This document shows, one piece after another, positions 16,641-24,921 of a DNA stretch of 64,000 nucleotides. Both the position numbers and the translations under genes were made by a program. The notes beneath the pieces were generated by a model. The model was given only the letters and a program-made list of their open reading frames with translations. It was not told where the DNA came from and ran no database searches. Position 1 is the stretch's first letter. The number at the start of each line of letters is the position of its first letter. Source of the DNA: Chloroflexota bacterium (GTDB lineage Bacteria; Chloroflexota; Dehalococcoidia; Bin125); contig QGNQ01000004.1 in NCBI GenBank assembly GCA_003228175.2, positions 1-64,000 on the forward strand. The letters run 5' to 3'.

Positions 16641-17267
16641 TCAGGCCAGGAAGAGCAGGGCGAAGACCAGGATCCAGACGATCCCAACGAAGTGCCAGTA
16701 CATGGTGGCGGCTTCGACGGCGGTGTTGCGTTGGGCGTCGAAGTGGCCCAGGTTGGAGCGCAGCCAGAGGAAGATGATGAAGAGCAGGCCGCCCAGGACG
16801 TGCGCGCCGTGGAAGCCGGTGAGCAGGTAGAAGGTGGCGCTGTAGGGGCCGTCGCTGATGGCGAACTCGGCGCTGTTCCACTCGATGCCCTGATTAATCA
16901 GGAAGGCGGCGCCGATCAGGATGACGAGGGTCATGGCGCGCTGCATGGCCTTGCGATTGCCTTTGCGGATGGCGAAGGCGGCGTACTGCATGGGGATGCT
17001 GCTGGAGGCGAGCAGGATGGTGAAGAAGACGGGGCGGAACTCGGCTTCCAGGATGTACTCCGGCATGAAGGCGCCGTCGATCAGGGGGGCCCACGCCAGC
17101 GCGTCCTCACGCAGGGCGAGGTACGCGGCGATCAGGCCGGAGAAGAACATGATCTCGGAGAAGATGAAGAAGACCATGCCCCAGAGGCCGTTGGTCATGG
17201 GCTCGGTGCCCACCAAGAAGCTCTTGAGCGGGTTGACGCGGGTCCGGGCAGCGGTGCGAGAGGCCAT
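16641..17267 (-). CDS. ctaE: Cytochrome c oxidase subunit III
   Basis: 208 residues with five transmembrane helices, the short form of COX III. Typical segments are GMVFFIFSEIMFFSGLIAAYLALR, the Glu-bearing helix I/II, and FHGAHVLGGLLFIIFLWLR with TMYWHFVGIVWILVFALLFL at the C-terminus. It stabilises the catalytic subunit and influences proton uptake. It starts 18 bp after ctaD. Confidence 0.96.
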   Translation of the reverse strand: MASRTAARTRVNPLKSFLVGTEPMTNGLWGMVFFIFSEIMFFSGLIAAYLALREDALAWAPLIDGAFMPEYILEAEFRPVFFTILLASSSIPMQYAAFAIRKGNRKAMQRAMTLVILIGAAFLINQGIEWNSAEFAISDGPYSATFYLLTGFHGAHVLGGLLFIIFLWLRSNLGHFDAQRNTAVEAATMYWHFVGIVWILVFALLFLA

Positions 17268-17285
17268 CAGCGGTGTGTCCGTTTC

Positions 17286-19001
17286 CTAGGAGGGCATCTT
17301 CGCGGCGGGGGCCGGCACGGGAGCGGCGGGGCCAGCGGTGGATCCGGAGGCGCCGGGGGCGTGCTCCGGGTGGCGCTCGTCAAAGACGGGACGCTCGGAG
17401 CGGACGCGGGGCAGCTTGTCAAAGTTGTAGGCGGGGGGCGGGGAGCTGGTGGCCCACTCCAGGGTGTTGGCGTCCCAGGGGTTGTCGTCGTCGCACTTCT
17501 CGCCCCAGAACATGGCGTGAGTGACGTTGAAAAGGAAGATGACGGCGCCGGTCATGGCGACGAATGCGCCGACGGTGGCGATCTGGTTGAGAAGCTCCCA
17601 GCCGGGGTTGTCGGCGTAGTCGTTGATGCGACGCGGCATGCCGTCCAGGCCGAGCATGAGCTGGGGCCAGAAGATCATGTTGGTGCCGATGAACATGGCC
17701 CAGAAGTGGACTTTGCCGAGGCCCTCGTTGAGGAAGCGGCCAAACATCTTCGGGAACCAGAAGTAGCTGGCGGCGAAGATGCCGAAGGCCGAGCCGGTGG
17801 CGAGCACGTAGTGCAGATGGCCGACGACGAAATAGGTGTCGTGCAGGGCGAAGTCGACGGGGACGGCGGCGTGGAAGACGCCGGTGATGCCGCCGATCAG
17901 GAAGAGCATGACGAAGCCGATGGCGAAGAGCATGGCGGTGCTGAACTGAATCGACCCCTTATGCATGGTGGCCATCCAGTTGAACATCTTGACCCCGGTG
18001 GGGATGCCGATGAGGAAGGTGGAGGCCATGAAGAAGGGCAGGTAGACGCCACCGGTGGTGAACATGTGGTGCGCCCAAACGATGAAGCTGAGCAGCCCGA
18101 TCCCGACGGTGGCCATGACGAAGGCGCGATAGCCAAACAGGGGTTTGCGAGAGAAGACGGGGATGATTTCGGAGACGATGCCCATAGGCGGCAAGATCAT
18201 GATGTAGACGGCGGGGTGGGAGTAGAACCAGAAGAGGTTCTGCCAGAGGATCGACTGTCCTCCGGAGGCGGGGTCGAAGAAGACGCCGCCGGCGCCGTTG
18301 CGGTCGGCGAAGAGCAAGATGAGGGCGGCGGCGAGGACGGGCGTGGCGAGAACGGTCAGGAAGGCGGTGACGAGGACGGTCCAGGTGAACATGGGCATGC
18401 GGAACATGGTCATGCCGGGGGCGCGCATCTTGAAGATGGTGACGAGGAAGTTGAGGCCACCGGCGGTGGAGGCGATCCCGAGGGTGATGACGCCGACGAG
18501 CCAGAGGTCCATGCCGACGCCGGAGGGCTGGATGTTGCCGGGGGTGTTGCTGGAGATGGGGGGGTAGGCGGTCCAGCCGGAGGAGGCGGCGCCGCCATCG
18601 AAGGCGAAGGCGCTGAGCATGAGCAGGCCGCCGAAGAGGAAGACCCAGAAGGAGAGCGCGTTGATGCGGGGGAAGGCCATGTCCAGGGCGCCGATTTGCA
18701 GCGGCACGAGGTAGTTCGCGAAGCCGGCGGCGACGGGGATGATGAAGAGGAAGAGCATGATGCTGGCGTGCATCGTGAACATCTGGTTGTAGGTGTCGGC
18801 GGCGATGATGGCGCCGGTCTCGGCCAGCTCGGTGCGCACGACGAGGGAGAGGGCGCCGCCGGTCAGGCCGAAGAGCCCGGCCGTGATGATGTAGAGGATG
18901 CCGATCTTCTTGTGGTCGACGGTGGTCAACCAGTCGAGCAGGACCTGGGACGCGCGCAAACCGGCGTAGCCGGTTGGGGCGGTGCCTGCGAGGGTGGCCA
19001 T
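17286..19001 (-). CDS. ctaD: Cytochrome c oxidase subunit I, A2-class
   Basis: 571 residues, catalytic haem-copper subunit that reduces O2 to water and pumps protons. Visible ligands are the haem a His (MHASIMLF), CuB His with the cross-linked Tyr (FYSHPAVYIM), the CuB His pair (WAHHMFTTG), and haem a3/a His (HDTYFVVGHLHYV). The sequence YSHPAVY in place of GHPEVY lacks the D-channel Glu and has the Tyr-Ser pair of A2-class oxidases such as caa3 of Thermus and Rhodothermus. The start at 19001 has GGGAG six bases upstream; the longer frame to 19085 is rejected. It faces ctaC with 96 bp between. Confidence 0.97.
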   Translation of the reverse strand: MATLAGTAPTGYAGLRASQVLLDWLTTVDHKKIGILYIITAGLFGLTGGALSLVVRTELAETGAIIAADTYNQMFTMHASIMLFLFIIPVAAGFANYLVPLQIGALDMAFPRINALSFWVFLFGGLLMLSAFAFDGGAASSGWTAYPPISSNTPGNIQPSGVGMDLWLVGVITLGIASTAGGLNFLVTIFKMRAPGMTMFRMPMFTWTVLVTAFLTVLATPVLAAALILLFADRNGAGGVFFDPASGGQSILWQNLFWFYSHPAVYIMILPPMGIVSEIIPVFSRKPLFGYRAFVMATVGIGLLSFIVWAHHMFTTGGVYLPFFMASTFLIGIPTGVKMFNWMATMHKGSIQFSTAMLFAIGFVMLFLIGGITGVFHAAVPVDFALHDTYFVVGHLHYVLATGSAFGIFAASYFWFPKMFGRFLNEGLGKVHFWAMFIGTNMIFWPQLMLGLDGMPRRINDYADNPGWELLNQIATVGAFVAMTGAVIFLFNVTHAMFWGEKCDDDNPWDANTLEWATSSPPPAYNFDKLPRVRSERPVFDERHPEHAPGASGSTAGPAAPVPAPAAKMPS

Positions 19002-19097
19002 TCGTTCTCCCGTTCCGTTCCCCGACGGTGGTCCGTCGGAGCGCGCTCGCCGTCGTGATGCACGCCCGCGGGGGGCGTGTATCACGACGCAGCGACG

Positions 19098-20495
19098 CTA
19101 GGGCGTGCCCTCCCCGGGCACGATCGTGTCTGGTAGTGGCAAGGTGGCGAGCCAGGCGAGGACGTTGGCGACATCCTCATCCGGGACGAGCGATTCATCG
19201 AAGCGGGGCATGACGCCGCGCGGGCTGCGGTACTGGTTGATGACCTGCTCCAGGGTGAAGCGGGTCTGCGCGAGGGTGGGGCCAATGCCGCCTTGACCGG
19301 TATCGCCGTGGCAGGCGCTGCAGCCGTTCTCGAAGAACACTTGCTGGCCGCGAGCGGGGTCGCCGGCGCCGGTGCCGGCGGGCGGTGTGTCGGTGGTGGC
19401 GGCGGGCGGTTCGGCGGTCGCGGCGTCGTTGGCAGTGAGGGCGGCGATCCAGTCGTTGTATTCGTCCAGCGGGAGGGCGCGGACGGAGAAGAGCATGCGG
19501 GCATGCTCTCGGCCGCAGAACTCGGCGCACTGGCCCTGGAAGAAGCCGGCGTCGGTGACCTTGAGCCAGAGGGCTTGGGTGCGACCGGGGACGGCGTCGA
19601 GCTTGTAGAGAAACTGCGGTGCGTAGAAGGAGTGAATCACGTCCAGGCTGGAGAGGTTGAAGCGGACGGTCTTGCCAACGGGCACGGTGACGATGGGGGT
19701 GTTGGCGGTGCTGACTGCGCCGGTAGCGGGGTCTTCGCGGTCGGTGAGTTCGCCACGGTCGTCGGCGGAGAATTCGGTGCCGTTGACGATGCGCAGGATG
19801 GCGTCGCCGGCGGCGTGGGCCTGCACCACGGTGCCGTTGGTGCCCCGGGTGACGGTGAGGACGTTGCCGTCGACGGAGTCCACGCGGAGGTGCTCGATGT
19901 CGATGCGGTAGGTGGTGAAGGGCTGGAATTGGGAGCCGTCGGAAACGGTGAGTTCGGTGTCGCGGGGGTCGCGCGTGAGGGCGCTGGCGGTGGTGGCGTC
20001 GAGGGCGGCGGCGTAGGAGAAGGACCAGGCCCACTGCTGCCCGGTGACGTCGATCACTTCAACGGGTTCGCCGGCGCCGGGGGCGGATTCGATGTCTTCG
20101 AGGACGACGAAGGAGACGGCAAAGAGGATGGCGACGATGATGGTGGGGATCGCGGTCCAGACGATTTCGACTTTGTGATTGCCGTGAATCTGGGGCGGCA
20201 GATCGTCGTTACGGCGGCGGTACTTGAGGGCCAGCCAGACGATGCCGACTTCCACCGCGATGAAGACGACGGCGGCGAAGGCGAAGACGATGAGGTAGAG
20301 GTCGCGGATGTCGGCGCCCTCTTCGCTGATGGCGTCGGGGGGGAAGGCTTGAGCGCCGACAAGGCCGGTGCTGAGCAGGAGCAGGCCGCCGATAAGCGCG
20401 ACGACGGCGCTGATGCGCCAGCGCAATGCAGTACGACGGGGGGAGCGCTTCAGCATGCGGGTCCTCAGGTTCGGGGTGGTGTGCTGCATCGTCAT
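19098..20495 (-). CDS. ctaC: Cytochrome c oxidase subunit II fused to cytochrome c, with CuA-domain insertion
   Basis: 465 residues. A signal helix, two transmembrane helices (about 65-91 and 110-133), a CuA domain with ligands in VIHSFY and QCAEFCGREHARM (His287, Cys323, Cys327, His331, Met334), and a C-terminal class I cytochrome c (CSACHGD at about 392-398, likely Met429 ligand). The cytochrome receives electrons and passes them to CuA, so this is a caa3-type oxidase. Between GQQWAWSFSY and the CuA strand TPIVTVPVGKTVRF lies an extra stretch of about 100 residues (163-262) that is normally fewer than ten. It contains LTVTRGTNGTVVQAHAAGD. The start lies 3 bp after the upstream gene's stop, implying coupling. 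Confidence 0.95.
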   Translation of the reverse strand: MTMQHTTPNLRTRMLKRSPRRTALRWRISAVVALIGGLLLLSTGLVGAQAFPPDAISEEGADIRDLYLIVFAFAAVVFIAVEVGIVWLALKYRRRNDDLPPQIHGNHKVEIVWTAIPTIIVAILFAVSFVVLEDIESAPGAGEPVEVIDVTGQQWAWSFSYAAALDATTASALTRDPRDTELTVSDGSQFQPFTTYRIDIEHLRVDSVDGNVLTVTRGTNGTVVQAHAAGDAILRIVNGTEFSADDRGELTDREDPATGAVSTANTPIVTVPVGKTVRFNLSSLDVIHSFYAPQFLYKLDAVPGRTQALWLKVTDAGFFQGQCAEFCGREHARMLFSVRALPLDEYNDWIAALTANDAATAEPPAATTDTPPAGTGAGDPARGQQVFFENGCSACHGDTGQGGIGPTLAQTRFTLEQVINQYRSPRGVMPRFDESLVPDEDVANVLAWLATLPLPDTIVPGEGTP

Positions 20496-20498
20496 GGG

Positions 20499-21575
20499 TT
20501 AGGCATGCCCGGCGCTGTGGTGGGGGCCGGCCGCGAAGTCTCGGATGTCCTCAATGAGCCAGCCGACGACGCCCAGGACGGTGAGGACCAGACCGGCGCC
20601 CAGGAGTTCCGCCGGGAAGACGAAGCCAAAGGCTGTGACCATGATGCCGAGCCCCATGACGATAGGCGAGAGGCTGGGCGCCGGCATGTGAATATGTTCG
20701 GGCGCGTCCGGGGCTTGGGGCCGGGGATAGTCCTGTCCGGCGCCGTTGGCGTAGTCGCGGACATCCTCCAGGAGCCAGCCGATGACGCCATAGAGCATGG
20801 TGGCGAGGCCGGCGCCCAGGAGCTCCGCCGGGAAGACGAAGCCGATTGCGGAGAGCATGAGGCCAACGCCGATGACGAAGGGGAAGAGGCTGGGCGGCGG
20901 CAGGTGCACGCCCTCGGGGAGGCTGTCGTCGTGGGCGTCGTGGGCCGCAGGGGCCGCGACTGAGGCCGCGTCTCCGGCGGTCAGGGCGGGCGCGGAGGGG
21001 GCGGCTGGGCCGGGCGGAAGCTCGCCGCCGCGCTGCGCCGGGGCAGGGTGGCTGTAGGAGCGATCGATGTGGCGTCGGTCGGGGCGGTAGGCGCGCGGCC
21101 GGAGCATTGGAGGGAGCAGGGCGAAGACGCTCGCCAGGGGGTCCGGCCCGCTGTAGGCGTCGACGACTTCAACGCCGTAGGCGGCGGTGAAGCGCCAGGT
21201 GCGAATGCCGGCGAGGGTGATGCCCAGTTGGCGGCAGATGCGGTTGGCGGCGCCGGCTTGGCCGGCGGGGACGAAGAGGTAGAAGGGGCCGGCCTTGGAG
21301 AGCGGTCGCCAGCGCTCCAGGGCCTCGATCTCGGTGACTTCGTCACGCAGGACGACGAGGGCCAGCATGCGGATGAAGTGCCCGGGCTCTTCGGTGACGA
21401 CGAGGTCCGGGTAGATCCAACCACCGCTGCGAAGCTGAATGCCCATTTGGGGGTCGGGGTGATTGACGACGGTTTCCCAGTCCGGGCGCGCCGCGGACGG
21501 GAACGCGAATCGGGAGTGGGCAAGCTGTTGCAGGACGTCGGCCCGCTTGGTGCGATTAGCCGCCAGCGTTGGCAT
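20499..21575 (-). CDS. Fusion: nuclease-fold-like N-terminus plus two COX IV-like hairpin modules
   Basis: 358 residues, start at 21575 chosen at MPTLAANRTK. Residues about 11-160 form a soluble domain (YPDLVV ... ALERWRPLSKAGPFYLFVPAGQ) that faintly recalls Uma2 or PD-(D/E)XK folds, though the full catalytic set is not evident. After a Pro/Ala linker come two near-identical modules (residues about 224-275 and 294-347), each with a PPPSL or PAPSL lead, two membrane helices joined by the shared motif GFVFPAELLGAGL, and a closing segment (GVIGWLLEDVRDY, GVVGWLIEDIRDF). These resemble the small subunit IV of bacterial oxidases. First gene of the oxidase operon and coupled to ctaC, so it is probably an oxidase subunit or assembly partner. 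Confidence 0.75.
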   Translation of the reverse strand: MPTLAANRTKRADVLQQLAHSRFAFPSAARPDWETVVNHPDPQMGIQLRSGGWIYPDLVVTEEPGHFIRMLALVVLRDEVTEIEALERWRPLSKAGPFYLFVPAGQAGAANRICRQLGITLAGIRTWRFTAAYGVEVVDAYSGPDPLASVFALLPPMLRPRAYRPDRRHIDRSYSHPAPAQRGGELPPGPAAPSAPALTAGDAASVAAPAAHDAHDDSLPEGVHLPPPSLFPFVIGVGLMLSAIGFVFPAELLGAGLATMLYGVIGWLLEDVRDYANGAGQDYPRPQAPDAPEHIHMPAPSLSPIVMGLGIMVTAFGFVFPAELLGAGLVLTVLGVVGWLIEDIRDFAAGPHHSAGHA

Positions 21576-21743
21576 TCGTGCGTTCGCCCCCCGCCGCCGG
21601 GCCGTACGGTGACGGCCACTTGCGTCCGCCCAGGGCAGATCCGATCCCGGGCGCTTCACAGTTTGGCTGTTCGTGCGTTCTGGCACAAGCGCCGATCGGC
21701 GCGACGAAACGGGGACGGCGGGGCGGCGGACTCCAGCCCGACG

Positions 21744-22919
21744 CTAGTCGCGGACGGAGCGCGAGGGCTGATTCACGCCGATGAAGCGCGGGCGGTAGAT
21801 GGCGACGCCCTTGCCGTTGCGGAAGCCCTCCCGCTCATCGACGATTTGGGCGCCGATGCCGGCGATGCGTGACCAGCCGAAGAGGGTGGTGTAGTAGTCC
21901 GGGTTGCTAAGGCCGCCGGCGGAAAGCAGGCTGCCAGAGACGAGGTCTACGTTGGGGTAGGGGTTGGAGACTTTGGGGTTTTCTTTGAGCGCTTTGACAG
22001 CGCCGATGCGCAGGGCCTTGACGACCTTGAACCAGTGGTCGTCCGGGTAGAGTTCATCGCCGACGGCGAATTCAACCTGGGCGCGCGGGTCCTCTTGGCG
22101 CAAGACGGCGTGGCCAAAGCCGAAGATCAGGTCGCCGTTGGCGAGGCGGTCGCGCATCACCTGTTCGACTTCCACGGGGTCTTCGGAGTTGACCTCTTTG
22201 ACCATGGAGAAGCAGTCCTGATTGGCGAGGCCGTGGCGGGGGCCGGCGAGGCCGTTCATGGCGCCGACCATGGACTGGTACATGTCGGCGAGGCCGGAGG
22301 CGACGGCCTTGCCCGTGAAGGTGGAGAGGTTGCCGCCGCCGTGGTCCATGTGCAGGACGTAGTAGATGCGGAGGAGCTTGGCGAGGGCGTCTTCGTCGGT
22401 GCCGGGGACGCCGAGCATGTGGACGAAGTTCTCGACGTAGCCGAGGGAGGGGTCAGAGGGGAGGAGGTCGCCCCAGCCTTCGCGGATGCGGAAGATGGCG
22501 GCAAGGGCCGTGGGCATGCGGGCGATGAGGTTGAGTGCGTCCTGCTTGTAGTCGCCCGTGCCGCCGGTCATGCCGAGCGCGGTAATGGCGACGGCGAACC
22601 AGTCCATGGGGTGCCCGTTCTTGGGCAGGGTGCGGAGGATCTCGAAGACCTGCGGGTCGACGATGGAGCGGGCGGCCATGTCGTCGGCGAAGGCCTTGGC
22701 CTCGGCCTCGCTGGGGAGGCGCTTGTTGAAGACGAGATAGATGACGGACTCAGGCGGCATGTAGGCGAGTTCGGAGATGGGATAGCCGACGTAGGTGACG
22801 CCGATATCCGGGTCGACGGCGCTGGTCCAGCAGGTGCCCACGGGGAAGCCGCGGAGGCCGGTGTCAAGCTGATCGTTGGTGATCGTGAATTCGACCGCGG
22901 GGACACTGGTGGTGGTCAT
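21744..22919 (-). CDS. gltA: Citrate synthase
   Basis: 391 residues. It condenses oxaloacetate and acetyl-CoA, entry step of the TCA cycle. Catalytic residues are visible: His in MDHGGGNLS, His in GPRHGLANQ (oxaloacetate pocket), GFGHAVLR and the catalytic Asp in PNVDLVSG. The length and the N-terminal region (TGLRGFPVGTCWTSAVDPDIGVTYVGYPI) fit the short citrate/methylcitrate-type or mitochondrial-like type. GGAGG lies ten bases before the ATG at 22919. It sits 168 bp upstream of the cytochrome oxidase operon on the same strand, a sensible neighbour for aerobic respiration. Confidence 0.95.
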   Translation of the reverse strand: MTTTSVPAVEFTITNDQLDTGLRGFPVGTCWTSAVDPDIGVTYVGYPISELAYMPPESVIYLVFNKRLPSEAEAKAFADDMAARSIVDPQVFEILRTLPKNGHPMDWFAVAITALGMTGGTGDYKQDALNLIARMPTALAAIFRIREGWGDLLPSDPSLGYVENFVHMLGVPGTDEDALAKLLRIYYVLHMDHGGGNLSTFTGKAVASGLADMYQSMVGAMNGLAGPRHGLANQDCFSMVKEVNSEDPVEVEQVMRDRLANGDLIFGFGHAVLRQEDPRAQVEFAVGDELYPDDHWFKVVKALRIGAVKALKENPKVSNPYPNVDLVSGSLLSAGGLSNPDYYTTLFGWSRIAGIGAQIVDEREGFRNGKGVAIYRPRFIGVNQPSRSVRD

Positions 22920-23020
22920 GCGCGGATTCCTCCAGGCCAGGCGTCCGGCCGTCGCGGCTGCGCGCCGCGTGATCAGGCGACGCCGGGGGCGCGTCGTGGG
23001 TTGCTGGCTCCTCGCGGCGC

Positions 23021-23944
23021 TTAGCCGGAGACGGTCTCGACGTGGAAGCGGATCGTGCCGGACGGCGCCTGCACTTCGACCTCGTCGCCAACTGTAGTGC
23101 CGACGAGGGCGCGACCCACGGGGCTGGCGATCGAGATGCGACCCGACGCCGCGTCGACTTCATTTTGGCTCACGAGAGTGTACTCAACGGTCTTCTTGCT
23201 TACAAGATTGGTGGCGCTGACGGAGCTGCCCAAGTGGGCGCGGCCGTCGTTGTAGCTGTTGTTCGCGTTGCTCACGCGGGAGTGGGCGACCTGATGCTCC
23301 AGTTCGCGGATCCTGCGCTCTAGGTGCGCCTGCTCGTCGCGGGCGGCATCCAGGGGGGCGTTCTCGCGGAAGTCCTTGTCGGCCATGGCCTCTTCGAGCT
23401 TCTTGGCGATGGAGGGACGTTCAGCCCGGAGGCGGTCCAGCTCATTGCGCGCGAGCTCGAGCCCCTCGACGGTCATTTCGACGATCTCTTCGGCGCTCTC
23501 GGTGACGGCGCCGTCCGCGTGGGTGGTGCGCCGGATGGTGCGCTTGACGCGCAGGTGCACGCCCAGGTTGACGCCCACCCATTCCTTCTTTTTGGCGTAG
23601 GCGAGGAAGGCCTTGACGGGCATCAAGCGATCGGCGAGGTCGGCGACGTTGCCGCCTTGGGCGTCTTGGAAGAGCGTCATCTGGTGCGCGCTGATGTCGG
23701 TGAGCTGCCGATCGTTGCCGGCCCAGGAGACGAAGCGGGTGATGGCCACGCGCTGCTGGTGATCGAGTTTCTTAGCATTCGCGCCGAAGTACAGGGTGGC
23801 AGCGCGCTCCAAGTTGAAGGCGATGGGGGCAGGCGGCTCATCCGCGCCGGTGCCGATAACCTCGCCTTCGACGGAATCCGCGTCGGTGGGTTCGATGGTT
23901 GCCGTGTCGGCTGCGTCGATCTCGGCGCTGTCCATGTCGGTCAT
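23021..23944 (-). CDS. Gre-family transcription factor fused to recombinase-type SAM-like domain
   Basis: 307 residues. After an acidic leader, residues about 43-135 read like the N-terminal core-binding (phage-integrase SAM-like) domain of tyrosine recombinases (ITRFVSWAG ... LTDISAHQMTLFQ ... RLMPVKAFLAYAKKKEW). Residues about 155-225 form the Gre coiled coil with the catalytic tip acids kept (KDFRENAPLDAARDEQ, Asp191 and Glu194). Residues 230-305 are the C-terminal Gre domain (SPVGRALVGTTVGDEVEVQAPSG). Gre factors enter the RNA polymerase secondary channel and stimulate cleavage of backtracked RNA. No recombinase catalytic domain is present. A standard greA exists at 45066. GGGAG lies five bases before the ATG. 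Divergent from rsmG. Confidence 0.85.
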   Translation of the reverse strand: MTDMDSAEIDAADTATIEPTDADSVEGEVIGTGADEPPAPIAFNLERAATLYFGANAKKLDHQQRVAITRFVSWAGNDRQLTDISAHQMTLFQDAQGGNVADLADRLMPVKAFLAYAKKKEWVGVNLGVHLRVKRTIRRTTHADGAVTESAEEIVEMTVEGLELARNELDRLRAERPSIAKKLEEAMADKDFRENAPLDAARDEQAHLERRIRELEHQVAHSRVSNANNSYNDGRAHLGSSVSATNLVSKKTVEYTLVSQNEVDAASGRISIASPVGRALVGTTVGDEVEVQAPSGTIRFHVETVSG

Positions 23945-24003
23945 GTATCTCCCTCAGGTGCGTGCGTCTCTACCATCGTACGGACGTTATGGGGGCGATT
24001 TCA

Positions 24004-24792
24004 ATGCGGCAGAATGCTGAAGACGATCGTGAGGGGGCGCAGAGCGCGGTTCTGGAGGGGCTGGTGGCCGCAGAACTCCGTGAGGCGGGGCTTTCCGTGG
24101 AGCCTGCGACGGGTGTACTGCTCGCGAGATTCGTGGCGCTGTTGGAGGCCGCCACCGCGGAGCTGAGCCTGACGACGATTCGGGATCCGCGGGAGGCGGT
24201 GCAGCGCCAGGTGGTGGAGCCGTTGGCAGGCTGGCGTGCGCTGGCGGCGGATCTGCCTGAGGGGCCGGTGGTGGAGGTGGGGGCCGGCGGCGGCGCGCCG
24301 GGGATCCCGATCGCGATTTTCGAAGCGGGGCTGGGCGCTGCCGGACGTGAGGTGACGCTGGTGGAGGCGCGCGAGCGCCGGTCCGGGTATTTGCGATCGG
24401 TGGTGGCGGCGCTGGGACTCACGAACGCGGAGGTGGTGGAGGAGCGTGGAGAGCTGTTTGGGGGGGTGGACGGGGCTGGTCGTGAGCGCTTCGCCTGCGC
24501 GCTGAGCCGGGCGCTGGCGAAGCTGCCGGTGGCGCTGGAGGTGTTGCTGCCGCTGGTGCAGGTGGGGGGGCTGGCGGCGGTCTACGCGGGTCCACGGGCG
24601 GCCGAATCCGCGAGGGAGGCGGCGGTGGTGGCGCGGGCGCTGGGGGCGGAGGCGCCGCAGACGACGCCGGTGGAGTGGCCGGGGGCGGCGGTGCGATTGT
24701 CACTGGTGACGGCGCGGAAGTCGTCACCCACGGCGGCACGGTTCCCGCGCGGGATTCGCAAGATGCGGAAGGGTCTGCCGGCAACCGACTAG
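24004..24792 (+). CDS. rsmG: 16S rRNA (guanine527-N7)-methyltransferase
   Basis: 262 residues. SAM-dependent methylation of G527 in 16S rRNA. The SAM-binding glycine loop (VVEVGAGGGAPGIPIAI) and the later acidic position (VEARERRSGYLRSVVAAL), followed by FACALSRALAKLP, are typical of RsmG/GidB. The C-terminus is a basic tail (RFPRGIRKMRKGLP). ATG at 24004 has GGGGGC upstream; ATG at 23989 is an alternative. Its start is 59 bp from the divergent Gre-fusion gene. Confidence 0.92.
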   Translation: MRQNAEDDREGAQSAVLEGLVAAELREAGLSVEPATGVLLARFVALLEAATAELSLTTIRDPREAVQRQVVEPLAGWRALAADLPEGPVVEVGAGGGAPGIPIAIFEAGLGAAGREVTLVEARERRSGYLRSVVAALGLTNAEVVEERGELFGGVDGAGRERFACALSRALAKLPVALEVLLPLVQVGGLAAVYAGPRAAESAREAAVVARALGAEAPQTTPVEWPGAAVRLSLVTARKSSPTAARFPRGIRKMRKGLPATD

Positions 24793-24921
24793 GCCGCGCG
24801 GGGGTGGCAGACCGGCTCGGTTCGTCCGGCGTGTGGTGGGGGCAGGCCTCGTTCGACGTCGATCTGGGTTGTACGTTGATCGTGGTTTGGTGCGCGGCGT
24901 GCCCTGAACGGGAGCGCCACG

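Noticed and set aside
16542..19058. 838-codon plus-strand open frame opposite ctaD and ctaE
   Set aside because: It is rich in Gly, Glu, Asp and Val because it reads the complement of C-ending codons. The minus strand encodes clear oxidase subunits with all ligands.
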